Assembly: GCA_003427395.1 (NCBI GenBank)
Contig: BFEA01000198.1
Span: 1,462,698 to 1,488,815 of the forward strand
Source: Chara braunii
Taxonomy: Eukaryota > Streptophyta > Charophyceae > Charales > Characeae
DNA length: 26,118 nucleotides
Direction: 5' to 3'
Part shown: positions 9,438-17,870 of the stretch, piece by piece
How positions within the stretch are numbered: the stretch's first letter is position 1
How the letters are laid out: every line of letters begins with the position of its first letter
Program-made: the position numbers and the translations under genes
Notes under the pieces: model-generated
The model's input: the letters and a program-made list of their open reading frames with translations, nothing else
Told to the model about the DNA's origin: nothing
Database searches by the model: none

Positions 9438-10187
9438 CTGAATTCAGTGCCAACAAACAATCTTCACTTTTGTTTGTCTTTTGGGCAATAATACGATAAA
9501 AGTACTCCATGATAATCAAAGCATGACTTACAAATCGCAACACCAAGAAACTCTGACAGCTCATAGAATGGGATAGATAACATGCTCGTGTAGAAAGATA
9601 ACAATCAATCCATGGTTCATGTTAAGTTGCATGTTCAAAAACGTTTGCCAACTCATTCTGTTCTAGTATTCAGGAGTTTCCTGAATATGCAATGAACCCA
9701 ATCGGAAGAGAACCTTGTCAATGTCGAAACACAGAATGTCTCAGCGCAGTTTCAATGTCTCCAAAATCGTACATATAGTCAGGTAGCCCAATGTCTGGTC
9801 ACCAGAGAAGAGGATGGTGGAAGGGAAAGACTTAGGTGGAAGAGAAAGTACCCATCAACATAGCAGATAGTTATACCCGAAAAGTTTGAAAACCTCTGCA
9901 ATCAGTGAGGAACCAGTCTAAGTCTTGAGAGTGATCCTTTCATATCGGTGGGCACAACATCCTCTTTGCGTCGTTAAATAATTCTGGAGGTCTGTGCTGG
10001 CTGACCTTGAACTGGCGGTTACCTGCCGGATGTTAAGAGAACTGTACTGACAGAAGTGGGAAGGGAATTAGTTTGTCAGACCCTGATTTAGATTAGGATT
10101 AGTGTAAGTGTTGAGGATTGTTAAGTGTTGAGGTGTAGATCTATGTCGTGAGGAGGCGGAGTCACTTTACCTGTCCTGACCATCGCA
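9438..10187. other. Unrecognised AT-rich stretch before the gag relic
   Basis: No stop-free frame of useful length was found on either strand. Because it lies directly 5' of a gag start it may include the LTR and leader of the plus-strand gypsy element. I found no TGGTATCAGAGC-like primer binding site and no terminal TG...CA repeat to prove it. Confidence 0.35.
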
Positions 10188-11880
10188 ATGAATGACTACC
10201 CGATGTTTGGCTTCTTGGCGCTGTCTGCTATATGGGGGCCCCTCCTCCGTTTCCTCTTTCCATTGGGATTTGTGCGGACCTCCGGCATGCATGTGACGAG
10301 TCGGTCCGAAGCATCCCCACATCCATACTCCACTGAACAGCAGGCTGAGATCGATAGAAGGGTGGCGGAGAAGAAGAAGGAGAAAGAGGATAAAAAGAAG
10401 GACAAGAGAAAGAGGAGGAGAAAGAGAGATTAGAGAAGTAGAAAAAAGACTTGAGAAAAGAAGTTAAAACTGCTGGAGAAACAGAAAGAGCACACTGAAG
10501 CAGTAGTAGTAATAGTAGTAGTAGTAGAAGAAGAAGAAGAAGAAGAAGAAGAAGAAGAAGAAGAGGAGGAGGAGGAGGAGGAGGTGAGGCTGGACTACCC
10601 CAGCCATAGGGTTGAAGGAGGTGTGCGGACCGAAAAGGGAGAATCCAGTCAACTGCATTTCTACCCAGTTGACACCCAGACGTGGATGGAGAAGTTCGGG
10701 TTGAAAAAGGATGAGCAGGCTGAAGAGTCAGAGGCCGAGAGGGCTGAACTCACAGCGAAGTTGGAGGCGATAGAGGACGACGCTGAGAGGGAACCGCTGA
10801 TGCAGGAAAGGGAACATGAATTGCATCAGAGGCTCCTGATAAAGAAAAGGGCGGAGCTGGAGAAGAAGAGGAGATTGAAAGCTGAAGGGGAAGCGATTGA
10901 ACGCCAGCTTAAGGAGCAGAAAGGCCGTGAGGGGGAATGGAAAGACGACCGTGCTCTTATGGTCAACGCCCTGCTGCATACTAACCAGGAACTCGCCGCT
11001 ATAAATAAGTCTACCGCCCGATTCAAACAGCACAACCATGAGTTCACGGGCACCTGGAATAACTATTTGTCGTCGCCCACCTGATAGATGAGCGCGTCAG
11101 GGGATATGCACAACAACTGGAAGGAATATTCACCTCGAAATTAGTAAACACCCTCGCCACGATGAAGTCAGGAGGTGGTGGTGGAGGTGGCGATGACAGT
11201 GGTGATAATGAGACGGGACGCAAAAGGCCCTAAAAAGGAAGGAGATCCGAAGGGGGAAGAAAGGTCATCCGAAGGGGGAGAGAGGAGAGAGAAGATGAAG
11301 GTAAAGATCCCCGGGACCTATCACGGAAAAAGAGAAGAAAACTTATATCAGTGTGAGGCACACACGGGCGCCTACCTATACGGACAGATGATACCATATT
11401 GGGACCCGTGTCTTGATGGCAAGTCCGTGCCTCGGGGGAGATGCTGCGGATTTTTCTCTCTCCCTAATGAAGGAGGCAGGGTACACATCAATGGTAGAAT
11501 ACTCCCAGCAGACCCGCATTGAAGATTTCTTCTTGGCCTTAAAGAACAGTTTGAGGACAAGAACCTGGCTAGACATCCTCAACATAGCCGATCAAAAATG
11601 GAAGTGTGTGTCGGCACTAAAGGCCACTTTGGACGAACACTTGCAGTACCCCGAGCATGGTCTCACTCCAGCGCAAATCTTGAACAACTTTGCACGAGCA
11701 CTCCCCGAACCCCATCGATCCCAACTGTATGCCTAAACCAAGGAAGAGGGCAGGACATACAAAAAGTTTAGTAAGACGGTCGTAGACCACGCCGGCTTCC
11801 TCCAACAGGGCATCGGTGATGAGCTGATCACTCGTCGCCAAGCTCGGGCCGAAATGATGAAGAAGAGCAATGGGCAGCTA
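10188..11880 (+). pseudogene. Gypsy gag polyprotein, frameshifted
   Basis: The N-terminal part reads SRSEASPHPYSTEQQAEIDR, then a Lys/Glu/Arg-rich coiled coil interrupted at about 10431. A GAA/GAG tract (10525-10583) encodes poly-Glu. A charged helical segment follows (MEKFGLKKDEQAEESEAERA to about 11084). After a frame change comes GYAQQLEGIFTSKLVNTLA and a poly-Gly linker. The gag core starts KVKIPGTYHGKREENLYQ at about 11298 and continues after frameshifts as SMVEYSQQTRIEDFFLALK, EHLQYPEHGLTPAQILNNFA and RALPEPHRSQLYA. A stop sits at 11734-11736, and the same frame resumes TKEEGRTYKKFSKTVVDHAG. The core motif order fits retrotransposon gag (capsid) proteins. At least three frame breaks make it non-functional. 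The initiator could also be the ATG at about 10288, just before the conserved-looking part. Confidence 0.8.
10500..10583. repeat. Compound trinucleotide repeat (GTA)n(GAA)n(GAG)n
   Basis: About eight GTA/ATA units are followed by about thirteen GAA and six GAG units. In the gag frame this gives poly-Val then poly-Glu, so the expansion is in phase with the former reading frame. Confidence 0.95.
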
Positions 11881-11894
11881 ATATTAGCAGATGT

Positions 11895-11995
11895 AGAGAT
11901 ACGTAGAGAGCGAGTATGCGCGCGTTAGTTGATAGTGGATCTACGCATAGCTACATTAGCCGGACGGGACTGCAGAAGATGTGCCTCGGCATGAA
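11895..11995 (+). pseudogene. Gypsy aspartic protease start, active site readable
   Basis: The plus strand reads LVDSGSTHSYISRTGLQKM from about 11925. The D-S-G catalytic triplet is at 11931-11939, followed by the usual S/T-H-S-Y-I-S pattern. The upstream part (RRERVCA) is in a different frame: the run GCGCGTTAG appears to have two extra bases just before LVDSG. Only the first third of the protease is present before the internal deletion. Confidence 0.8.
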
Positions 11996-12062
11996 TGTGT
12001 GGCATAGACCGAATAGTGGCTGAAGATACTTTCCGAACAGGTCAAGGCCGCAGAGGCAATAC

Positions 12063-12200
12063 AAGGTCAGGTTTGCCTATCAGAAACCCAGCGAAGACCG
12101 CTGGTTCCCTAGGGAGGAACTAGTACAGACAGACCCTCACATTGTCTCCTATTATGAGAGGGCTAGACGAGGAGTAAATGGTTATGATCGATACAGTTGA
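12063..12200 (+). pseudogene. Gypsy polyprotein C-terminal tail
   Basis: An open segment reads KVRFAYQKPSEDRWFPREEL, then VQTDPHIVSYYERARRG, and stops with TGA at 12198-12200. The W-x-P/L-R-E-E/D-L ... P-x-I-x-x-Y-E pattern matches the tail of the opposite-strand gypsy relic near 5700-5790. It may be a chromodomain-like ending. It follows the truncated protease after only ~70 bases, which marks the deletion junction. Confidence 0.6.
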
Positions 12201-12815
12201 AATTTTTCTCGGAGGACATCGAAATTAGGCCGGCAGGAGTGAAAGGATTCACCCTGCAGACACCCAGTCACGGTCCCAAGGTCCCGACAAGTCACAAGTC
12301 CCACGGTTGTCCCGTAGGGTAGGCTGTAGGGTCTTGTGGTCGAAGTGTCGTAGGCCAGTAGGTGTTGGTACCGAAGCGTCGTAGGTCGGTAGGAGTCCAT
12401 CCAGTACCCGACAAGAAAAGTCCACAAGCGTCCAGTCGACAGTCCCAAGTCCAATTCTGCAGCATGTCCCAAGAAAGTCTGGAAGCTACCGAGCCGACAA
12501 GATGTTTGCAACAGACAGGCCACGGCCGACCGGTACCGGTCTGAAGCAGGTCAAAGCCAAGCCAAGCCAAGCAAAGCCAAGTCCTATATTTAGCTCCTAC
12601 AATGCAGCGGCTCATGACTTGTTCAGTTGCGAGATCCGGAAGCGCTGCTGCTGCTCGTGCGTCAAGGCAACTTGGGCAATGTGCACCTGACGAAGAAGGG
12701 GGTGCTTGGACCATACTCGATACCTAGGCTAGAGGTAGAGCAGGAGGACGGCGTCCATAGCCGGCCAGGTGTAAGCTACCTCAGTGGGTGTATCCAGGGT
12801 GACTATCTGGGCTAG

Positions 12816-12820
<5 letters not shown>
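12201..12820. other. Possible 3' LTR or flank of the gypsy relic, no gene recognised
   Basis: Right after the polyprotein stop lie repeated GTCGTAGG-type segments (about 12345-12395) and an AGCCA/AAGCC short tandem run (12551-12582). No coding family was recognised. Position suggests the 3' untranslated region or LTR, but no second copy is available for comparison. Confidence 0.35.

Positions 12821-12877
<57 letters not shown>
12821..12877. repeat. (GT)n microsatellite bordering the gap
   Basis: The GT tract runs directly into the unknown bases, so its real length is not known. Confidence 0.97.
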
Positions 12878-13007
12878 NNNNNNNNNNNNNNNNNNNNNNN
12901 NNNNNNNNNNNNNNNNNNNNNNNNNNNNNNNNNNNNNNNNNNNNNNNNNNNNNNNNNNNNNNNNNNNNNNNNNNNNNNNNNNNNNNNNNNNNNNNNNNNN
13001 NNNNNNN
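12878..13007. other. Assembly gap (130 N)
   Basis: An unbroken run of N. Any open frame crossing it is meaningless. A GT tract abuts its left edge and another begins ~45 bases past its right edge, so the gap is probably due to the repeat. Confidence 0.99.
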
Positions 13008-13049
13008 GGGATAGAAGGGTGAGAAACCATAGCCGCCACCTGATTGAGA

Positions 13050-13051
<2 letters not shown>

Positions 13052-13107
<56 letters not shown>
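13052..13107. repeat. (GT)n microsatellite
   Basis: About 28 GT units, separated from the assembly gap by ~44 bases of unique sequence. Confidence 0.97.
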
Positions 13108-13109
<2 letters not shown>

Positions 13110-14256
13110 GCAGAGGTGCTGGAGACAAACATTCTCGTATATTGATAACAATATTGGAGACGACATTTTCAAGTGTTGACTGCATCTCGATTTGGCTTCT
13201 CATTTGTGAACTCTCCTGTGAATGTTCATTGATGTATGCGAGGTTGAGCTTGACGAGTACTTTGGCTCATTTCAGTGTGCGACGGCAAGCCAGGGACTGC
13301 CCTGTTTTGTTTTTGGTCAAGGTCTGTGTGTGCCAAGTTTGGTGTTTGTTGGATTCTTAAAGATGACTGTTTTGGCCAGCCCTGAAAATCCTTAAAATCC
13401 TGAAAACTGAAAAGAGCAAATTTAGCATCACAACACACTTTTGCTGTTGCGGTTTAAGGCCCCTTCGATCCATTTCTTTCATACTTGCGGCGCAGAGCGC
13501 TCGCGCATGCATGCACGCCCACATGATTCAGCGCATCACAAAAACAAAAAGAAACGGAAGGACAGGTTAGGGTAGCCAAACATGCCCCTCGCTTCTAAAA
13601 ATCAAACTACAGGAGAGAAAAAAGATGGGGCCACGTCATACCCCAAAACTGTGAGTGCATGTATGGCGTGTGGGTGTGAATGTCCTAATTGTGTCCAGTC
13701 TCTTTTCCGAAGGGCCCCTGCAGCAGGTTAGCAAGGACCCCTCGTGAAGCAGAGATAGTTGTTAGACTTCTAGTTTTGCATAAGTGGGGCGATAATATAC
13801 AGTCTGGATAAGACTGGATTTGAATTCACGTCTGTGTATCAGCAGTAATGCATCACTAATTCTCTGTTATTTCATTTTTCTTTCTTAGGAATACGTGCAG
13901 TGGCCCTAAGGGCCTCTACTCACCACATGCAATAAAGACAAAACACATGGCGGCGTATTATTCCACGTTCTAGCAGAAGATTCATTCTAATTTTACACAT
14001 TTGGTGAGTAGTGCAGCCAAGCCCTGAGAAACATGTGCAGACACCAACAGGGCCTAGCTAAGTGAATAACAAATAACTGCTGAAAGCCTGAAACACATAC
14101 CTGAATTTGAATCCAGAGTATATATTCGGCCAGCTCCTGCTCCACTTCACACTCGTCGCCTGCCTAGATTTTGGTGGAGGGTCTATGCTAATTTGCTGTG
14201 AGGACCCTTCAGAATACCTGCACGGGCCCTCCGATATGTGTGAAAGGAATCCTTAC

Positions 14257-14259
<3 letters not shown>
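13108..14259. other. Unrecognised intergenic stretch
   Basis: No coding family was recognised. CCCTGAAAATCCTTAAAATC near 13380 resembles CCCTGAAAAAAACCCTGAAAA near 14543 and GGCCTGAAAATGGCCC at 18230, so a short interspersed motif may be present. A weak tRNA-like segment at 13800-13870 is listed separately. Confidence 0.4.
13800..13870 (-). repeat. Possible fourth copy of the tRNA-like SINE head
   Basis: On the minus strand TACTGCTGATACACAGAC is followed by GTGAATTCAAATCC, which resembles the B box and anticodon arm of the other three copies. The A box is not convincing, so this copy is doubtful. Confidence 0.25.

Positions 14260-14330
<71 letters not shown>
14260..14330. repeat. (TC)n microsatellite
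   Basis: About 35 TC units. The poly-Ser/Leu and poly-Arg/Glu frames through it are artefacts. Confidence 0.98.
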
Positions 14331-14334
<4 letters not shown>

Positions 14335-14656
14335 CCTGTATATGCACACACACAGCCCTAAAAAAAAAATAAAAAAAATTGAGCGCATCACTAATTTGCA
14401 CATGGCACATGGAGCACGTGCACCGCAGAAGTGCACCACAAGGATTTTTTTACCCTTTTTTTTTGCTGTTGGTTTATTTGGTGTCCACTCTATGGACTGG
14501 TGACAAGTCTGGCTTAAAAGGTGTGGGACGTTTGTTTTAATGACCCTGAAAAAAACCCTGAAAATTTAGGGCTCCGTTAACCGCTTCTCGATGCTGGCAC
14601 CGTTCCATTCCTGAAACCATCACTTCTGAAAGATCGGGCCAATTCTTGCAAATGGA

Positions 14657-14682
14657 GGGGGGNGGGGGGGGGGGGGGGGGGG
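14657..14682. repeat. Poly-G run with one unresolved base
   Basis: Twenty-five G with one N at 14663. The N probably reflects sequencing difficulty in the homopolymer. Confidence 0.95.
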
Positions 14683-14774
14683 AACAGTGGTCATTCAATC
14701 GTCAATCGCCATACCAACTTAAAAGAGTGGGCTTCCTAGTAACCAGGGCAACCATAAAAGATAGCAGTTGTTTC

Positions 14775-14850
14775 GGTTAGAGTATCCTTGTGGCCAAGTT
14801 GTATGCACATGTAGCTGCTAATAAACAGATCATGAGTTCAAATCCTGACA
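14775..14850 (+). repeat. tRNA-like SINE head, copy 1
   Basis: TGGCCAAGTTGTATG at 14791 fits an RNA polymerase III A box, and GAGTTCAAATCC at 14834-14845 fits a B box at tRNA-like spacing. The acceptor stem does not pair, so this is not a working tRNA gene. It resembles the better copies at 18728 and 20950 in the anticodon-arm region (GCTGCTAATA against ACTGTTAATA). Confidence 0.5.
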
Positions 14851-15031
14851 ACTACAACAACATTAAAGGATAGCTCACTTTTTAGAAAAAAGGAAAGCCC
14901 ATTCTCCTCCTCGTGAATCCAACTGCACACCGGCTTGCGTTCTTCAGCATAACAAAGACAAATGAACAACTCCATCCACAAGTTCTCACAACGGACAAAC
15001 ACCATCTCAGACCGACAACGCAATGCCAGAC

Positions 15032-15090
15032 GTCACACTGCCAAACCTCGTCAGAGAAGAGTTTACCAGCCTGATGTCACACTGCCAAAC
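15032..15090. repeat. Direct repeat GTCACACTGCCAAAC
   Basis: The 15-base sequence GTCACACTGCCAAAC occurs at 15032-15046 and 15076-15090 with related flanks (CCAGAC and CCTGAT upstream, CTCG downstream). Confidence 0.7.
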
Positions 15091-15290
15091 TCGAGAGAGT
15101 TCACAACACACACTTATTTGACTTTGCAAGTACGATAAGATGCATAACAATGACCCAGAAAAAAAGACAACTCTGGGTCTGTGCATGTTTTCTTTATCTG
15201 TTTTGCGTTTCTGTTCGGGTTTCCCACTCAAGTTCCAATCTCCCACTTCGTGGCCGTAAATCCATTAGTATCCGTTGAGGAAGACTTGCT

Positions 15291-15352
15291 CATCCAAAAG
15301 TACATGAAAGGGTATCTGCTGTTCCAAGTTGTGCAACTGTCATAGGTGGTAG
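15291..15352 (-). pseudogene. Decayed tandem copy of diacylglycerol kinase exon (3' half)
   Basis: On the minus strand this reads [19 protein letters not shown], parallel to [19 protein letters not shown] of the exon 140 bases upstream. The glycine-rich GTGNN core has become GTADT. The copy lacks the upstream GGDGT half, has no acceptor next to its start, and the GTAGGT donor that follows the parent exon is replaced by GAGCAAGT. It is therefore probably a non-spliced duplication relic within the following intron. Alternative exon use cannot be ruled out from sequence alone. Confidence 0.75.
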
Positions 15353-15429
15353 TTTCTTTTCTGCTCTGCATATAACGGAGCATCAAAAGGGTCCAGAAAC
15401 AGCAAATGGGATGGTAACTTCAGACCTAC

Positions 15430-15558
15430 CCATCCAAAAGTATACGGAAGGTTGTTTCCAGTTCCCAGCGGTGCTGTCGCCAAAGGTGGCGGACTTGGAA
15501 GCTTGAGATCAGCAACAGTTGCCAACAACCAACCCGCAGTCCCATCGCCACCAGCAAC
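15430..15558 (-). CDS. Diacylglycerol kinase, catalytic-domain exon (ATP-site loop)
   Basis: A 43-codon exon begins at an AG acceptor (GTGTGCAATCAG) and ends at a GTAGGT donor. It encodes [12 protein letters not shown], then a [14 protein letters not shown] linker, then [14 protein letters not shown]. These are the two hallmark loops of the diacylglycerol kinase catalytic fold: GGDGT, the nucleotide-binding glycine loop, and PLGTGN. The TAGWLL and GTGNNLP variants fit the plant subgroup (like Arabidopsis DGK5-type proteins) more than the animal TVGW/GTGNDL form. The enzyme phosphorylates diacylglycerol to phosphatidic acid in membrane lipid signalling. All key residues visible here are intact. 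It is one exon of a gene whose later exons were not found. Confidence 0.9.
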
Positions 15559-16699
15559 CTGATTGCACACATCCAAACTACATCAGTCTGGCACGTGACA
15601 CATTGGGTTCTCAACTTCTCACCCCTGATTCCTAATCGGCATTCAGTCCTGAGTCCTGACTGTATAGTGAGCTTCAAGGTCATCCGAGGCAGAAATATAC
15701 TGAAGATTAAGACTGGACCACCTCGAACACTCATTGGGGTTGGGTGGATCACTGCGCTAACACGCACGCCAAATTTGCACTGCACCCCCGCTATGCAGAC
15801 CACATGCATCCTGAGCCTGGCTAACACCCAAAGCGCGAACAACCGTGTGCACAAGAATAAGCTTCTCGTGCCAGCACTTTTCAGATTCATGAGGAAGACG
15901 GCCACAAGCCCCATGAGGCAACATCCCAGCAGAGACATGAGAGTGAAGGAACTGTGGGAGAAGGCAAGCAGAGAGAGACGGCAAGCAGAGAGACATAGAG
16001 GAGACAGAGAACTGACAAAAAGTCTTGCAAGCCAGGCAAAAAAAAAAAAAGGGGCTTCTTCATGCCTTGCTCAAAGCGAGAGCAACCAGAAATAGACAGT
16101 CGTGCCCCAGGGCATCAGCCCGTGTCACACGATTTCTGCAAGACAGGACAGAGTCCCCATCATGTGGGCCAGGGAGGGACTCTCAAATAGCCATCACACA
16201 GGATTAGATTGGGTTTTGTTTGTGAGGGTCTGGGCTTGTTTGGGTACCACTGGGTTGCTTTACATCAGAGTTGGTTCATGCAGGGTTGGACCTGTTTCAT
16301 AAAGGATGGGTTTTGTTTAGGGGGGGTTAGCTGGGGGGTTGGATTTCTCCAATCTGTTTGGCTTTGCTTGGAGTTCGGTTGATCAAACAACAAAGAAAAA
16401 GCAAAACAAACTAGGGAGACCAACAAAAAAAAAAAAACTTATTTTCTCCGTAAGCTGTTGCCTGTTTTGGAAGCTGTGCACTCTTCTGAAAGGCTGTTCA
16501 ACTGCCCAGGGCAACACATGAAAGTCTACCCTGCGGGTTCTAAACTGCCACATGCCAACTTCTTGGACGCCAAACGGTAATATATGCACTTTGACACTCA
16601 TAGGCCTCACTCCACTACTCTCGATAATTTCATCTCGAAAATTGAGTGGATCATGTCAGACTCTCGATTTCATCCATTCTCAATTTCAGGTGAAACTGA

Positions 16700-16967
16700 G
16701 GCTTCGCTCCACATACTCTCAATTGTCACCACTATCCATTCTTCTTTTTCTTTCACTCCAAACAAGGGAAAATGACAAGAGAGAGAGAGAGAGAGAGAGA
16801 AGAAAAGGAAGTCGGGTCCCAACTCTCGCCCAACTCTAAAAAATCGACGGCTGTGGAGAAGGCCATCGATTTTTGAGAGAATTTCGCAAGTCCTCTCAAA
16901 GGGATCTTTCTGACAGCTCTCAATTGATTTTCGAGAGCTTGCCATCGAGAGTGTAGTGGCGCAGCCC
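16700..16967. mobile_element. Nested element with related, diverged terminal repeats
   Basis: GGCTTCGCTCCACATACTCT at 16700 faces the complement of a GGGCTGCGCCACTACACTCT end at 16967. These are diverged versions of the outer element's termini. Either a family member inserted into another one or the termini were duplicated internally. Confidence 0.65.
16778..16801. repeat. (GA)n microsatellite
   Basis: Twelve GA units within the nested element. Confidence 0.95.
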
Positions 16968-17122
16968 ACCATATGCAAAGTCGAGAGTAGTGGAGTGAGG
17001 CCCATACTAGTATCAGAAGGGTGATCCCAATGGATCATCCATCCATGTGCAGAAAATGGATGGGGTGAGAACCACAACGCCACAATAATCAAAGCTCTGA
17101 TGCCATAGAGAAGCGCACCTAC

Positions 17123-17245
17123 CAGAATGCGGAGCCTCGACCTCACAGCCGTTGCAAATTTATCCCCATTTGAAGCCAGATTCTCCATCCGCGAAAGAAC
17201 TCGCCGTAAGACCAGCTCAGGAGCAGTCTGAGCTAAATCAAAAAC
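17123..17245 (-). CDS. Diacylglycerol kinase, catalytic-domain exon preceding the GGDGT exon
   Basis: A 41-codon exon follows a clear acceptor (GGTGTGCTGCAG) and ends at a GTAGGT donor. It begins VFDLAQTAPELVLRR and ends SRLRIL. In diacylglycerol kinases the segment QVFDL...L followed by a helix and an RI(L/I)VAGGDGT strand lies directly before the nucleotide-binding loop. Joined to the exon at 15558 the protein reads RLRIL|VAGGDGT in frame, a perfect family match. The preceding exon, expected to carry the FINxxSGG motif, was not found upstream on this strand up to the window end. It may lie farther away or be hidden by divergence. Confidence 0.88.
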
Positions 17246-17645
17246 CTGCAGCACACCGCCACAGCACAAGTGAGTAGTGAAGCGCCATACACCAAGCTGA
17301 CCATGTGCACCCCAATTGTCGCATACCGTAATGGCGCAGACCAGAACAAGAACCGACCTCTCTCACATAGTACAGGATAGCGCCGCGGAAGGCTAAAATA
17401 CCAATGATCAGACCACTCAATGTCGCAACGCAGACCAACCATACATCATCATAATCACATGGTGTGAAGGGGCCTGGTGCTCACACAGGAAGAATGCGCC
17501 AGTCCCCAACCATACACAGACGAAGAGGGGAAGATGGAAATGTCGTCAACGCCAAGTCTTCGGTACAGGTCCCAAATAATCCCTCGTCCAATGTCTCTAT
17601 CCCAGGGTCGAGTCTGAATCCAAATGTCGTCAAGTCTCAAAGTCG

Positions 17646-17649
<4 letters not shown>
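17246..17649 (-). other. Upstream intron sequence of the diacylglycerol kinase gene
   Basis: Nothing protein-like in the expected FINxxSGG pattern was seen on the minus strand. The sequence has several short open frames on the minus strand without recognisable domains. It is most likely intron, because the exon at 17245 begins with an acceptor. Confidence 0.45.

Positions 17650-17697
<48 letters not shown>
17650..17697. repeat. (CT)n microsatellite
   Basis: About 24 CT units. Shorter CT tracts recur at 17770-17790 and 17890-17910. Confidence 0.97.
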
Positions 17698-17700
<3 letters not shown>

Positions 17701-17827
17701 GTCTGTAGGTACTGAGAAGTCAGGTAGCCAGAGGGTGAGGGAGAGATGGTGGACTTGAGGAAGAAGAACTCTCTCTCCCTCTCTCTTGTACCAAGTACTA
17801 ACCTGTGAAGGTGGCGCCTTGTTGCAG

Positions 17828-17864
17828 GTACATCGAAGACAAAGCTGGAGCTATAGCGCCACAG
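17828..17864 (+). CDS. Candidate micro-exon, unrecognised
   Basis: A 37-base segment sits between a good acceptor (GCGCCTTGTTGCAG, with CTAAC as a possible branch point ~20 bases upstream) and an ideal donor (CACAG, then GTAAGT). One frame reads YIEDKAGAIAPQ. Both splice signals are strong, but the segment is short, no adjoining exon was found, and chance is a real alternative. Confidence 0.25.
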
Positions 17865-17870
17865 GTAAGT

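Larger units (their letters stand above)
10188..12200 (+). mobile_element. Degenerate, internally deleted Ty3/gypsy element
   Basis: The order is gag coiled-coil region, gag core, protease active site, then directly a polyprotein C-terminal tail. Reverse transcriptase, RNase H and integrase are absent between about 11995 and 12063. The element therefore resembles a deletion derivative that would have depended on other copies for movement. It also carries frameshifts and stops in gag. The LTR ends were not identified; the 12201-12816 stretch could be the 3' LTR. Confidence 0.8.
16603..17002. mobile_element. MITE-like element with 22-base perfect terminal inverted repeats
   Basis: The left end GGCCTCACTCCACTA (then CTCTCGA) at 16603-16624 is matched exactly by its complement at 16981-17002. 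Identical CATA lies just outside both ends (16599-16602 and 17003-17006), a possible target duplication. The interior is AT-rich with many TCTCGA/TCGAGA segments and no coding frame. A second inverted pair lies inside. The GGCC-type terminus resembles PIF/Harbinger-like MITEs, but a 4-base duplication is not typical, so the superfamily is open. Confidence 0.85.
15559..17122 (-). other. Intron between the two diacylglycerol kinase exons
   Basis: The 1.56-kb intron starts GTAGGTGCG and ends CAATCAG, both canonical, and falls between codons, so no base is added or lost. It contains nested inverted-repeat elements (16603-17002), a GA microsatellite (16778-16801) and an A-run. The 166-residue plus-strand open frame at 15595-16095 lies within it and shows no recognisable domain, so I do not call it a gene. 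Confidence 0.85.

Noticed and set aside
12729-13360. Open frames up to 181 codons spanning the N run
   Set aside because: They cross 130 unknown bases and two GT tracts. No meaningful residue remains.
15426-15938. 170-codon minus-strand open frame overlapping the kinase exon
   Set aside because: The kinase motifs are in a different frame of the same strand with proper splice sites, so this one is a shadow.
15595-16095. 166-codon plus-strand open frame
   Set aside because: It lies within the intron of the minus-strand kinase gene, partly in GA-rich sequence, and shows no domain.
16670-17269. 199-codon minus-strand open frame as a single gene
   Set aside because: Only its first part (17245-17123) is kinase exon. 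The rest runs through intron and the MITE after a clear splice donor.
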